This document shows, in pieces, positions 34,006 to 43,874 of a DNA stretch of 64,000 nt. This DNA is from Microbacterium aurugineum (GTDB lineage: Bacteria > Actinomycetota > Actinomycetes > Actinomycetales > Microbacteriaceae). The stretch lies in contig NZ_CP078078.1 of NCBI RefSeq assembly GCF_023101205.1, positions 3,357,411-3,421,410 of the forward strand, in the 5' to 3' direction. Below the pieces are notes generated by a model that saw nothing but the letters and a program-made list of their open reading frames with translations, made no database searches and was not told the DNA's origin. Numbering within the stretch: position 1 is the stretch's first letter; every line of letters begins with the position of its first letter. Position numbers and translations under genes: made by a program.

Positions 34006-34106
34006 TCACCACCCCGCAGTCACCAACACGACCTTCCCTCGCTGACGCCGTTGCGCGATGGCATCATGTGGGCCCGCAGCATCCTCCAGCGGGTAGTCGC
34101 GTCCCG
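34006..34106 (-). pseudogene. C-terminal remnant of a quinone oxidoreductase / zinc-type alcohol dehydrogenase (MDR) gene
   Basis: Read on the minus strand, about 33 codons end in a TGA at 34008-34006 and encode EPGRDYPLEDAAGPHDAIAQ followed by RRQRGKVVLV. YPLEdAaeAHraiaxRrxrGKvVL is the standard C-terminus of MDR-superfamily quinone reductases. There is no start codon or catalytic domain: the upstream part has been replaced by the MFS gene, whose stop lies at 34109. It looks like scar of a deletion or rearrangement. Confidence 0.6.
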
Positions 34107-34108
34107 GC

Positions 34109-35509
34109 TCATGACGCACCCTGCTCCCGCGATTCGTCTTCGGCGGATTCGACACGGACCCTCGGGGAGAGGACCGCCGCCGCGAAGGCCACGACCGCAG
34201 CCAGCACGAACACGCCGAGGAACGGGTCGGCGCCCGCGAGCGCGGTGAACAGCGTGCCCGTGACGGCCAGGGCCAGGGCGCTGCCGAACGAGTCGGCGAC
34301 CGTCATCGCCCCGCTGTTGAAGCCCTGATTCTCCGGCGTGGACATCGCGAGCGTGAGGGCGCTGGTGCGCGGACTCATCAGCCCCATCCCCATACCCGCG
34401 ATGACCCAGGCGAGCGCAATCAGCAGAGCGTCTCCCCGGAAGCCCGCGGTCGCGACGGTCAGCACGATGCCGGCGAACACGAGGCCCGTCCCGAGCCGCA
34501 CGGCCGTCACGCTCGAGAGGCGCGCGCCCAGCCGCCCCTGGACGGTCGCGGCGAGGGACCACGCGAGCGCACCGCCGGTCAGCGCGAGTCCTGCCAGAGT
34601 CGGCGACAGTTCGTACCTATCGGTGAGCAGGTAGGGCAGGTAGACCTGCGCACCGAAGAACGCGGCGGCCGCGACCCCGCGGACGAGGATGACGGACGGA
34701 AGCCCTCGGCGCGCCCGAAACGTCCCGCGCGGGACCAGCGGCCGCACCGCGACGAGGGCGACCACGATAGCAAGGACAGCGAGAGCGGAGCCGAACCCGG
34801 GGATGTCGCCGACCAGATTCAGCGCGAGAACAGCAACGGCCGCGAGCACCGACCATCCGAGTCGCCCGAACGCCCAGGGAGTCGTCGCATCGCCGTGGTT
34901 CGCGAGCCCGCGAAGTGCGGGCACGACCATCAGCAGCGCCACCAGCACCAGGATGACCACGCCGAGGAAGACCCAGTGCCAGCTCCAGAGTTCGGTGACG
35001 GCACCCGCGACCGTCGGGCCGATCAGTGAGGGGATGACCCAGGCCGCGGCGAAGCCGGCGAAGATCGCCGGATGGAGCTCGTGCGGGTAGACGCGGGCGA
35101 CCACCACGTACAGGGCCACCATCAACCCTCCGCTGCCGAGGCCCTGGGCGAACCTCCCCGCGACGAGGATCTCCATGCTCGGCGCGAGGCCGGCGATCAG
35201 CAGTCCGACGATGAACAGGGCGACCGCGGTGTACAACGGAGCGACCGGTCCGCGACGATCCGCCCAATTCCCGGCGAGCACCATGCCGATGACCCCGGTG
35301 GCGAGAGGTCCGGCGAAAGCGAGCGCATACAGCCGTTCTCCGCCGAGATCGGCGCTCACGGTCGGCATCACCGTGGTGACCGCCAGGGATTCGAACGCGC
35401 CGAGGAACACGAGCGCGCAGGCGCCGATCGTGATCCAGACGTAGTCACGGCTCAAGATGCGAGGTGCGGCCGCGCCCGGCGTCGACACCTGCTCGGTCTT
35501 CGAGGTCAT
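34109..35509 (-). CDS. MFS transporter (DHA2-like drug exporter)
   Basis: 466 residues with 12-14 hydrophobic segments, motif A variant LAGNWADRRGPVAPL after TM2 and the antiporter-type motif in TM5 (VIPSLIGPTVAGAVTELWSWHW). It begins MTSKTEQVSTPG with the first helix at residue ~27. Likely a proton-coupled multidrug exporter. Its promoter has the 19-base spacer and dyad of MerR-type activation (35517-35547), although no MerR gene is in the window. Confidence 0.87.
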   Translation of the reverse strand: MTSKTEQVSTPGAAAPRILSRDYVWITIGACALVFLGAFESLAVTTVMPTVSADLGGERLYALAFAGPLATGVIGMVLAGNWADRRGPVAPLYTAVALFIVGLLIAGLAPSMEILVAGRFAQGLGSGGLMVALYVVVARVYPHELHPAIFAGFAAAWVIPSLIGPTVAGAVTELWSWHWVFLGVVILVLVALLMVVPALRGLANHGDATTPWAFGRLGWSVLAAVAVLALNLVGDIPGFGSALAVLAIVVALVAVRPLVPRGTFRARRGLPSVILVRGVAAAAFFGAQVYLPYLLTDRYELSPTLAGLALTGGALAWSLAATVQGRLGARLSSVTAVRLGTGLVFAGIVLTVATAGFRGDALLIALAWVIAGMGMGLMSPRTSALTLAMSTPENQGFNSGAMTVADSFGSALALAVTGTLFTALAGADPFLGVFVLAAVVAFAAAVLSPRVRVESAEDESREQGAS

Positions 35510-35516
35510 GATGATG

Positions 35517-35547
35517 ACCGTAGAACCTCAAGTAAGGTCGAGGTCAA
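35517..35547 (-). promoter_or_regulatory. MerR-type promoter of the MFS gene
   Basis: On the minus strand TTGACC (-35, complement of 35542-35547) and TACGGT (-10, complement of 35517-35522) are separated by 19 bases, the over-long spacing typical of MerR-family activation. The spacer holds a CCTC...GAGG dyad (CCTCGACCTTACTTGAGG) resembling SoxR/MerR operators. Confidence 0.65.
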
Positions 35548-35592
35548 GCGCCGGTTCGCCGACGAGGGTTCAGCCGCCGAGCAGGACCTCAT

Positions 35593-35615
35593 GGAGGGCG
35601 TGCCACACGCCCTCC
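35593..35615 (-). terminator. Hairpin terminator candidate after the lactonase gene
   Basis: Perfect 10-bp stem (GGAGGGCGTG, 35593-35602, with 35606-35615) and a three-base loop, 75-97 bases past the lactonase stop; no clear U tract. The rest of 35548-35689 holds nothing I can assign. Confidence 0.45.
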
Positions 35616-35689
35616 ACGTTCGGTTCCATGACGGTCAACGCGGTGACGTCAGCTCCGGGAAGAGGAGGTCGACGGCGCTCGGCATCGTC

Positions 35690-36793
35690 TCAGCGCACCG
35701 GAAGGAAATGCGTCGGCGTCGGCACCTGCGCCTCATGGCGGATACCGAGGGGCGCGCCCGTGCGCTCATCGAGGTCGAGCAGGGTGATGGTATCGGAGCG
35801 CTGCCCCGCGACCAGCAACTTGCCCTCATGCACCAGGTGGTGGCGCGGCCAGTCGACCCCCGCGTCGGCGAGCGCCACGGACTCCAGGGCCTCACCCCCG
35901 CCGCGCACGCGCAGGACCGCGATCGTGTTGCTTCCGCGCAGGGCCGTGTAGAGGAAGTGTCCGTCGCGGCTGCGGGCGAGTTCGGCGGGGAAGTCTGTGC
36001 CCACCTGGGCGATCGGACTCGACAGCGTCGACGACACGACGCTCCACGTGCGGTCGGACGCCTCGGCGAGCGTGAACACCTCGCACGAGTACTCGGTCAC
36101 CACGTGCAGGTGCCCGCTGGGGTGCAGCACCATGTGCCGCGGCCCGGTGCCGAGTGGCAGCACGACCTCGTGGTCGAGCACGAGCCCGCTGCCGACCTGC
36201 CGCCAGAACCGCACGAGGTCGAACCCGAGGTCGGTCGTGGCGATGCGCCCGTCGGGAAGGAACACGGCGGCATGCGCGTGCGAGACACGGTCACCGCCCA
36301 CCCCGTACGGGTCGACCGCGGCGATGCCGTCACCGGGAGTGGGCGGCACCCCGGGGGCCGTGTCGTCGCCGAACAGTGCCGCGCGGAGTTCCGCCGCCGC
36401 ATCCGGCCGTGCGGGGACGATCCGCCCGTCCGCATCGAGGCCGAGCCGCACCACGCGGCCGTCGCCGTAGCAACTGGCGACCAGGGCGGAGCCGTTCGCA
36501 GCGACCGCGACGTGACACACGTACTGGCCCACCGCCGCCGGTGCACCCATCGGGGAGAGAGCGCCGTCCCCCGTGCGCACGAACGCCTGCACGGCGGAGT
36601 CGCCCTCGAGCGCCGCGTAGACGACGTCGAGCGTCGGATGCTGCGCCAGCCACGACGGCGAAGGGGCCTCTGCGACCACGCCCCGGTACGCGAGCGTGGT
36701 GGCCTCCCGGCCTGCATCCCCCGCGAGCAGACCGATGCCGTCGGCAGAACCGTCCATGCCGGGGCCGTAGCCGCCGAGCCAGAATCGCGTCAC
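35690..36793 (-). CDS. Lactonase-family beta-propeller protein (Pgl/YbhE-like)
   Basis: 367 residues predicted as a seven-bladed beta-propeller: repeated segments such as GDGALSPMGAPAAVGQYVCHVAVAANG (in parts), HAAVFLPDGRIATTDLG and GPRHMVLHPSGHLHVVTEYSC match the YbhE-type 6-phosphogluconolactonase family. Such proteins hydrolyse 6-phosphogluconolactone in the pentose phosphate path, or are muconate-cycloisomerase-like relatives. Starts 12 bases after the purA stop on the same strand, so it is probably co-transcribed with purA. Confidence 0.85.
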   Translation of the reverse strand: MTRFWLGGYGPGMDGSADGIGLLAGDAGREATTLAYRGVVAEAPSPSWLAQHPTLDVVYAALEGDSAVQAFVRTGDGALSPMGAPAAVGQYVCHVAVAANGSALVASCYGDGRVVRLGLDADGRIVPARPDAAAELRAALFGDDTAPGVPPTPGDGIAAVDPYGVGGDRVSHAHAAVFLPDGRIATTDLGFDLVRFWRQVGSGLVLDHEVVLPLGTGPRHMVLHPSGHLHVVTEYSCEVFTLAEASDRTWSVVSSTLSSPIAQVGTDFPAELARSRDGHFLYTALRGSNTIAVLRVRGGGEALESVALADAGVDWPRHHLVHEGKLLVAGQRSDTITLLDLDERTGAPLGIRHEAQVPTPTHFLPVR

Positions 36794-36804
36794 GACAGGC
36801 CGGA

Positions 36805-38091
36805 TCAGTCGAGCAGGTCGTGGCGGACGATGACCTGGTCGCGCTCGGGGCCGACACCGATCACCGAGATGCGGGTATTGCTCATCTTCTCAAGCGCCAG
36901 CACGTAGTCCTGTGCGTTCTGCGGCAGATCCTCGAAGGTGCGGGCGACGGAGATGTCCTCGTTCCAACCCGGGAAGTACTCCAGGATCGGCTTCGCGTGG
37001 TGGAAGTCGGTCTGGTTGACGGGCACCTCGTCGAAACGCTCGCCATCGACGTCGTAGGCGACGCACACCGGGATCTCGTCGAGTCCGGTCAGGATGTCGA
37101 GCTTGGTGAGCACGAGGTCGGTGATGCCGTTGATGCGCGTCGCGTATCGGGTGATCGGCGCGTCGTACCAGCCGACCCGACGCGGACGCCCGGTGGTGGT
37201 GCCGAACTCGAAGCCCTGCTTGCGCAGCCAGTCGCCCTGCTCGTCGAAGAGTTCTGTCGGGAAGGGGCCCGATCCGACGCGGGTCGTGTACGCCTTGACG
37301 ATGCCGACGATGCGGTCGAGCGCACCGGGGCCGACGCCCGCACCCGTCGCGGCTCCGCCTGCGGTCGCCGACGACGAGGTCACGAACGGATAGGTGCCGT
37401 GGTCGATGTCGAGCATCGTGGCCTGACCGCCTTCGAACACGACGACTTCGCCACGATCGAGGGCCTCCGCGATCAGGTAGCCCGTGTCGGCGACAAGGGG
37501 GCGCAGGCGGTCCGCGTACGACAGCAGATCATCGACGACCTCGTCGGCGGTGATCGCGCGACGGTTGAAGATCTTCACCAGCAGGTGGTTCTTCTGATCC
37601 AGAGCGCCTTCGACCTTCTGGCGCAGGATGTTCTCGTCGAAGATGTCCTGCACACGGATACCGACGCGGTTGATCTTGTCGGCGTAGGCCGGACCGATGC
37701 CTCGACCGGTGGTGCCGATCATCCGCTTTCCGAGGAAACGCTCGGTGACCTTATCGAGCGTGCGGTGGTACTGCGTGATGATGTGCGCGTTGGCGCTGAC
37801 CTTGAGACGCGAGACGTCGATGCCCCGGGCGGCGAGCGCCTCCAGCTCGAAGAACAGGACCTCGAGGTCGACGACGACGCCGTTGCCGATCACGGGAGTC
37901 ACGCCCGGAGAGAGGATGCCGGAGGGCAGCAGGTGCAGCGCGTACTTCTCGTCTCCCACGACGACGGTGTGCCCGGCGTTGTTGCCGCCGTTGAACTTCA
38001 CCACCCAGTCGGTGCGCTCACCGAGCAGATCGGTGGCCTTGCCCTTTCCTTCGTCGCCCCACTGCACGCCGACGATAACGATTCCTGGCAT
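36805..38091 (-). CDS. purA: Adenylosuccinate synthetase
   Basis: 428 residues, full length for the family. GTP-binding loop [15 protein letters not shown] at residues 8-22, catalytic Asp and His in WGDEGKGK and [12 protein letters not shown]-binding [14 protein letters not shown], and the C-terminal VTKLD-like segment [15 protein letters not shown]. It condenses IMP and aspartate with GTP to adenylosuccinate, the first committed step to AMP. Upstream lie a strong hairpin and a G-rich repeat tract shared with the divergent EamA gene. Confidence 0.97.
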   Translation of the reverse strand: MPGIVIVGVQWGDEGKGKATDLLGERTDWVVKFNGGNNAGHTVVVGDEKYALHLLPSGILSPGVTPVIGNGVVVDLEVLFFELEALAARGIDVSRLKVSANAHIITQYHRTLDKVTERFLGKRMIGTTGRGIGPAYADKINRVGIRVQDIFDENILRQKVEGALDQKNHLLVKIFNRRAITADEVVDDLLSYADRLRPLVADTGYLIAEALDRGEVVVFEGGQATMLDIDHGTYPFVTSSSATAGGAATGAGVGPGALDRIVGIVKAYTTRVGSGPFPTELFDEQGDWLRKQGFEFGTTTGRPRRVGWYDAPITRYATRINGITDLVLTKLDILTGLDEIPVCVAYDVDGERFDEVPVNQTDFHHAKPILEYFPGWNEDISVARTFEDLPQNAQDYVLALEKMSNTRISVIGVGPERDQVIVRHDLLD

Positions 38092-38187
38092 GGGTAACCC
38101 CCTGGCTTTCGCCGGGTTTGCACCGGCCGATGAGCTGGCCCTCTTCGGGCCGTCCCATCCTATCGGGAGCCTCTCGGCCCGCCCTCC

Positions 38188-38237
38188 GAGTGCGATATGT
38201 CACCTCCGGAGGCGTCTGAAGGTGACATATCGCACTC
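38188..38237. repeat. Perfect 18-bp-arm hairpin between purA and the EamA gene
   Basis: Arms GAGTGCGATATGTCACCT (38188-38205) and its exact complement (38220-38237) with a 14-base loop. It stands in a divergent region, so it is not a terminator for a flanking gene; it may be a mobile palindrome or a regulator site. Confidence 0.85.
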
Positions 38238-38241
38238 TGCA

Positions 38242-38280
38242 GGGGCGGGGGGCGGGGGGCGGGGGGCGGGGGGCGGGGGT
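38242..38280 (+). repeat. G-rich heptamer repeat, potential G-quadruplex
   Basis: A 39-base tract of GGGG/GGGGGGC units with about 7-base period on the plus strand, directly after the 18-bp hairpin and about 70 bases before the EamA start. Four or more runs of four or more G fit an intramolecular quadruplex motif. Confidence 0.8.
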
Positions 38281-38351
38281 GGCGGAAAACGTGCGGATCA
38301 TGGCGCTCCGGCGGCTCGTCCGGTGTCGGAAGCCCCTGCCAGGATCGAAGG

Positions 38352-39284
38352 ATGTCACGAGCAGCATCCGGCGAGCCCGGTATCCGCACGACCACCGAGG
38401 CGCCGAAGAGTCAGGGCGCGCTCGTGCTCGTCGCCGCGCTGGTCACGGTGGTGCTGTGGGCCTCGGCGTTCATCGGCATCCGTGGTGCGGGCCCTCACTA
38501 CGACCCGGGCGCTCTGGCGCTGCTGCGGATGGCGGTCGGCACCGTGGTGCTGACGATCATCGCCGTGCGGCACGGGATCCGCATCCCCGCCCGTCGCCAC
38601 TGGCTCCTCGTGGCGGTGTGGGGCATCGGCTGGTTCTGCGTCTACAACCTGGCCCTCAACAGCGCTGAGTTGACACTCGATGCGGGGACGGCCGCGATGG
38701 TGGTGAACCTCGCGCCGCTCATGGTCGTCGTCTTCAGCGGACTCTTCCTCCGCGAAGGCTTCCCGAAGCCCCTCATCATCGGCGCCCCGATCGCGTTCCT
38801 CGGGGTCGTGCTGATCGGCATGAACTCCTCCACCAGCGCCGGCCCTGACATCACCGGTCTGTTGCTCGCCCTGCTCGCAGCCGTCATGTACGCCGGGTGC
38901 ACGCTCGTGCAGAAGCGCCTGCTCACCTCCGGCGTCGATCCGACCACCCTGACCTGGCTCGGTGCGGGCGTCGGCACCGTCGCGCTACTGCCCTGGGTCG
39001 GCAGCCTCATCGACTCCCTGCAGACCGCACCGCTGGACGCGACGCTGTGGGTCGTCTACCTCGGCATCTTCCCCACGGCGATCGCCTTCACCACCTGGGC
39101 CTACGTCCTGCAGCGCAGCACCGCGGGACAGACCTCCGCCACCACCTACGTCGTGCCCGCGATCGCGATCCTGATGTCGTGGGCGATCCTCGGCGAGGTG
39201 CCGACGCCGCTGATGTTCCTCGGTGGAGCCCTCTGCCTGCTCGGCGTCCTCATCACGCGACTGCGGTGGCGTCGCCGCACCTGA
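38352..39284 (+). CDS. EamA/DMT family transporter
   Basis: 310 residues with ten hydrophobic helices in two EamA repeats (LVAALVTVVLWASAFIGIRG at the start; PALGERP-like end replaced by SWAILGEVPTPLMFLGGALCLLGVLI). Exporters of this group move amino acids or metabolites outward; substrate unknown. Divergent from purA. Confidence 0.87.
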   Translation: MSRAASGEPGIRTTTEAPKSQGALVLVAALVTVVLWASAFIGIRGAGPHYDPGALALLRMAVGTVVLTIIAVRHGIRIPARRHWLLVAVWGIGWFCVYNLALNSAELTLDAGTAAMVVNLAPLMVVVFSGLFLREGFPKPLIIGAPIAFLGVVLIGMNSSTSAGPDITGLLLALLAAVMYAGCTLVQKRLLTSGVDPTTLTWLGAGVGTVALLPWVGSLIDSLQTAPLDATLWVVYLGIFPTAIAFTTWAYVLQRSTAGQTSATTYVVPAIAILMSWAILGEVPTPLMFLGGALCLLGVLITRLRWRRRT

Positions 39285-39332
39285 TGCCGAGAACCGCCGG
39301 GGCGAGTGACTACAGTTACGACCGGAGGCGAA

Positions 39333-40034
39333 ATGACGACCTGGTGGCCCTACGCGCGACTCGCGGCATCTGTTCTCGCGGTGGCTGCCATCGTCGCCCA
39401 ACTGGTGCGGACGCTCGAGATCGCCATGCTCTCGGAGACCGAGTGGGGCTCTCACCTCCCCACGGTGATCGTGAACTTCTTCAGCTTCTTCACGATCCTC
39501 TCCAACGTCCTCGCAGCCGTCGCGCTCGTCATCGGGGGCCTCTGGGGCATCCTCAAGCGGAAGACCACGAGCCCCGAACCGCGCTGGCTCGCTCTGATCC
39601 TGGTCTGCGCGAGCACCTACGCCATCGTCACAGGGATCGTCTACAACACACTGCTCCGCGGGATCGAGCTGCCGCAGGGGGCGACGGTCCCCTGGTCCAA
39701 CGAGGTGCTGCACGTGATCGTGCCGCTGATCATGCTCCTCGATCTGCTCTTCGCGCCTCGACGCCGCGCGCTGGGCTGGAGCGCCGTGGGGGCCACCGCC
39801 GTCTTCCCCCTCGTGTGGGTCGCGTACACGATGATCCGCGCGAACCTGGTGATCTCGCCGGCGACCGGGCAGCCCTACTGGTACCCGTATCCCTTCCTGA
39901 ACCCGCACACCGTCCCGGGCGGCTACCTCGGGGTCTCCGCCTACATCGTCGGCATCGCGATCGCGATCATCGCCGTGGCCGCCGGCGTCGTCTGGATCGG
40001 CAGGCGCCGCGGCACCACCCCGATCGACTCCTGA
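39333..40034 (+). CDS. Pr6Pr-family membrane protein
   Basis: 233 residues, six to seven helices. The pattern NFFSFFTILSNVLAAVALV, then VLHVIVPLIMLLDLLF, then YWYPYPFLNPHTVPGGY is characteristic of Pr6Pr (FAR-17a/AIG1-like) proteins. Function unknown in bacteria. ATG 39333 has GGAGGCGAA upstream, better than the ATG at 39306. Ends in a terminator shared with the convergent monooxygenase gene. Confidence 0.85.
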   Translation: MTTWWPYARLAASVLAVAAIVAQLVRTLEIAMLSETEWGSHLPTVIVNFFSFFTILSNVLAAVALVIGGLWGILKRKTTSPEPRWLALILVCASTYAIVTGIVYNTLLRGIELPQGATVPWSNEVLHVIVPLIMLLDLLFAPRRRALGWSAVGATAVFPLVWVAYTMIRANLVISPATGQPYWYPYPFLNPHTVPGGYLGVSAYIVGIAIAIIAVAAGVVWIGRRRGTTPIDS

Positions 40035-40042
40035 CCTGCCTC

Positions 40043-40092
40043 TGACGCCTCCGCCCCTCGCACCCGGAGTGGGCGGAGGGGCAGAGGCGTCA
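40043..40092. terminator. Bidirectional terminator between Pr6Pr and FMO genes
   Basis: 17-bp stem with one mismatch (40043-40059 and 40076-40092; outer arm TGACGCCTC) around a 16-base loop, between convergent genes. Confidence 0.7.
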
Positions 40093-40100
40093 ACAGAGAC

Positions 40101-41525
40101 TCAGGTGGTGGCGAGCGCCTCACGATCGTCGTCGCGAGGCTGACCCTCGATGATCCGCGCCGTCTCGGTGGCATCCGGGTCCACGTCGAGGTAGCGCTCG
40201 AGCGAGTCGTCGAGCTCTTCCAGCCACGGCGTGTGATGCACGACCGCGAGGGTGCCGGTCATGACCGACTCGTACGTGCGGTCGCGGTAGCCCATGATGT
40301 CGTCCTTCTTGTCGCGCTTCCACGCGAGGAAGATCTCGACCACCCGGTCGATGTCGAACTCCGGGTAGTCCGTGAGCTGCAGCAGATCGCGGATGTAGTC
40401 CGCCTGGAAGCGGATCTCCGCCGCGGCCGAATCGATCTGTCCGAAGCGCGTGCGCCACTCGGCGATCGATGCCGCCCGCTCCTGCTCGTCGGGCAGGGAC
40501 AGACGACCGAGGATCAGGTCACGCACGTACCAGGCCTGCGCATCGAACATGTTGAACGTGAACCACTGGTCCTGCGCGCCGAGGTAGGCCAGGCGCGGAT
40601 TGCCCTGCCAGAGCACTCCGCGGTACAGCCCATCGGGGTACACGTTGTTCGGCGAGGAGAGGGCGAGGTCGTCCGGCAGAAACGGGTACTTGTGCAGGTA
40701 GCCGGTGCAGAGGATGACCGCGTCGACCTGCTTCGAGGTGCCGTCGGCGAAGAACGCGGTGCTGCCCTCGAAGCGTTCGAGGACCGGCCGCTCCTCGATG
40801 CCCTCGGGCCAGTCGTACCCCATCGGCGCGGAGCGGAAGCTCGCCGTCACCGAACGGGCCCCCATCTTGAACGCCTGGCTGCCGATGTCCTCCGCGGAGT
40901 AGCTCGCGCCGATCACCAGCACATCCTTGTCTTCGAAGGCCTCGGCGCCTCGGAAGTCATGGGCATGACTGATGTACCCCGGGAACGTCTCGATACCGGG
41001 GAACTCCGGCACGTTCGGGAAGGAGAAGTGTCCGCTCGCGACGATCACGCGGTCGAACTCCTCCACGGACGATTCGCCGGAGGGCAGGTGCTCGCTGGTG
41101 AGGGTGAAGACTTCGCGCTCGTCGTCGAACTCCACCCAGCGGACCACGGTCTGGAAGCGGATCAGGTCGCGCACGTCGGTCTTCTCCAGGCGACCGGCGA
41201 TGTAGTCCCACAGCACCGGGCGCGGCGGGTAGGAGGAGATCGGGCGACCGAAGTGCTCGTCGAAGCTGTAATCCGCGAACTCCAGCGCCTCCTTCGGGCC
41301 GTTCGACCACAGGTTGCGGTACATGCTCGAATGCACCGGCTCGCCGAACTCGTCCAGTCCGGTGCGCCAGGTGAAGTTCCACTGCCCGCCCCAGTCGGCC
41401 TGCTTCTCGAAGCAGACCAGCTCGGGGATGTCGGCTCCCGCACGGGCTGCGGACTCGAAGGCCCTCAGCTGCGCCATCCCCGAGGGTCCGGCTCCGATGA
41501 TCGCTACTCGTTCTCTACTCGTCAC
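40101..41525 (-). CDS. tmm: Flavin-containing monooxygenase, trimethylamine monooxygenase (Tmm)-like
   Basis: 474 residues. FAD site AIIGAGPSGMAQLRAF, substrate-side blocks ELVCFEKQADWGGQWN and EPVHSSMYRNLWSNGPKE, NADPH site VLVIGASYSAEDIGSQ, and FMO block GYISHAHDFR. These blocks and AWYVRDLILGR, VVHHTPW near the end match bacterial trimethylamine monooxygenase very closely, which oxidises trimethylamine to trimethylamine N-oxide with NADPH and O2; it can also oxidise other tertiary amines or sulfides. GTG start with GAGGAC upstream. A short frame ending MTEEYEDNT overlaps the start (GTGA), possibly a coupled leader. TMAO is an osmolyte and nitrogen source, so it fits the two osmolyte importers; the role is inferred. 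Confidence 0.87.
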   Translation of the reverse strand: MTSRERVAIIGAGPSGMAQLRAFESAARAGADIPELVCFEKQADWGGQWNFTWRTGLDEFGEPVHSSMYRNLWSNGPKEALEFADYSFDEHFGRPISSYPPRPVLWDYIAGRLEKTDVRDLIRFQTVVRWVEFDDEREVFTLTSEHLPSGESSVEEFDRVIVASGHFSFPNVPEFPGIETFPGYISHAHDFRGAEAFEDKDVLVIGASYSAEDIGSQAFKMGARSVTASFRSAPMGYDWPEGIEERPVLERFEGSTAFFADGTSKQVDAVILCTGYLHKYPFLPDDLALSSPNNVYPDGLYRGVLWQGNPRLAYLGAQDQWFTFNMFDAQAWYVRDLILGRLSLPDEQERAASIAEWRTRFGQIDSAAAEIRFQADYIRDLLQLTDYPEFDIDRVVEIFLAWKRDKKDDIMGYRDRTYESVMTGTLAVVHHTPWLEELDDSLERYLDVDPDATETARIIEGQPRDDDREALATT

Positions 41526-41833
41526 GTATTGTCCTCATACTCTTCAGTCATGTATCGGCACGGCCGCTTCCGAGCGAGGAACAGTTCTGTCCTGGTGGGA
41601 GCGGAGAAGCTCGACCTGCCCGGAAAGCGGCTGCTCTTCGACGTTAGCAGTGTCCGCCACCGGCACCCGGGGGTCGCGCCTGCCCGCCACCTGCAGAATC
41701 CTCGGACGGATGCATGACCTGGGCCCGGCGGGTCGTCCTGCATCCGTCATCCGGTCATGCAGGTGGACACAGCGATTACGCTGGTGCGCGGGGGATGGCC
41801 GCGACGCGCGTCCCTGAACGAGGGAGCCTACAG
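41526..41833. other. Gene-free divergent region between the FMO and MoxR genes
   Basis: 308 bases. It contains the 80-bp palindromic element at 41687-41766 and the RBS GAGGGAG before MoxR. On the minus side a short open frame (41743-41522) runs into the FMO start, ending MTEEYEDNT; coding is unproven. No clear -10/-35 pair was identified for either gene. Confidence 0.5.
41687..41766. repeat. 80-bp palindromic element, copy 1
   Basis: Ends CCACCTGCA / TGCAGGTGG are inverted repeats. Same length and about three-quarters identical to 54681-54760, including the shared block GACGGATGCATGACC and GCATCCG. Confidence 0.8.
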
Positions 41834-42979
<1,146 letters not shown>

Positions 42980-42986
42980 CCCGTTC

Positions 42987-43874
42987 ATGGCCAGCCTGAT
43001 CACGCAGGTGAAGAGCAAGCTCTTCATCCACTCGACGCGCAAGTCGCTGCACGCGCTGGACGGCGCCTACGCGTCGCTGCTGCACGGGCGGAGCCTCGAC
43101 TTCGAAGACCTGCGCAAGTACGAGTACGGCGATCAGGTGCGCGACATCGACTGGCGGGCGACCGCGCGGCTGGGCACTCCCCTGGTCAAGCGCTCGCGCG
43201 CCACACGGATGCACACCGTGTTGTTCGCCGTCGACACCGGCCGCTCGATGTCGGCCCTCGCCGCCGACGAACGCTCGAAGAAGGAGCTGGCGATCCTCGC
43301 CACGGGGATGCTCGGCGTGCTGACGCTGCGCCACGGCGACGATTTCACCACGGTCTACGGCGACTCCGCGAAGGTGCGTCGGCTCGCGCCGGGCCGCAGC
43401 GAGGGGGCGCTCGAACATGCCCTGCGCACTATCGACCGCGCGATCGACGAGAGCTCGGCACCGAGCGACCGGGATGCACTGCTGTCGTTCATCACGCGCA
43501 CGATCTCGCGCCGGATGATCGTGGTCGTCGTCACCGATGAGGCCCCCGTGACGAGCGAGACCGAGCGGATGCTGCGGCGCCTGCGCGTGCAGCACGACGT
43601 CCTGTGGCTCACCCTGCGCGACGCCGACCCCGTGCTCGACCACGCGACCGGGCGGATCCGCAGCGACGTGGACAGCCGCTGGCAGGTGCCGGACTTCGTG
43701 CAGGGCGACCGTGGCATCGTGCGAGAGCTGACCGCACAGCGCGACGCCGACGCCGCGCACCTCGCCGAGCTCCTCACGCGGATGGAGATCAGCCACGCCT
43801 TCCTGGACGGACAGGACGACGCCGTCACGCAGCTCCTGCAGCTGCTGAATCGGAGGTCGAATGCCCGGCTCTGA
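42987..43874 (+). CDS. DUF58 domain-containing protein
   Basis: 295 residues. The DUF58 core motif YEYGDQVRDIDWRATARLG is at residues ~45-65; the following half is VWA-like (HTVLFAVDTGRSMS, a DxGxS metal site). The family always accompanies MoxR ATPases and is thought to recruit or present their substrates. Starts seven bases after MoxR; the next gene overlaps its 3' end by 14 bases. Confidence 0.92.
   Translation: MASLITQVKSKLFIHSTRKSLHALDGAYASLLHGRSLDFEDLRKYEYGDQVRDIDWRATARLGTPLVKRSRATRMHTVLFAVDTGRSMSALAADERSKKELAILATGMLGVLTLRHGDDFTTVYGDSAKVRRLAPGRSEGALEHALRTIDRAIDESSAPSDRDALLSFITRTISRRMIVVVVTDEAPVTSETERMLRRLRVQHDVLWLTLRDADPVLDHATGRIRSDVDSRWQVPDFVQGDRGIVRELTAQRDADAAHLAELLTRMEISHAFLDGQDDAVTQLLQLLNRRSNARL

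Noticed and set aside
34020..34562. 180-residue minus-strand frame over the end of the MFS gene
   Set aside because: Out of frame with the MFS gene; only the short oxidoreductase tail, in another frame, has recognisable similarity.
36154..38097. 647-residue open frame on the plus strand
   Set aside because: Antisense to purA and the lactonase gene, both certain.
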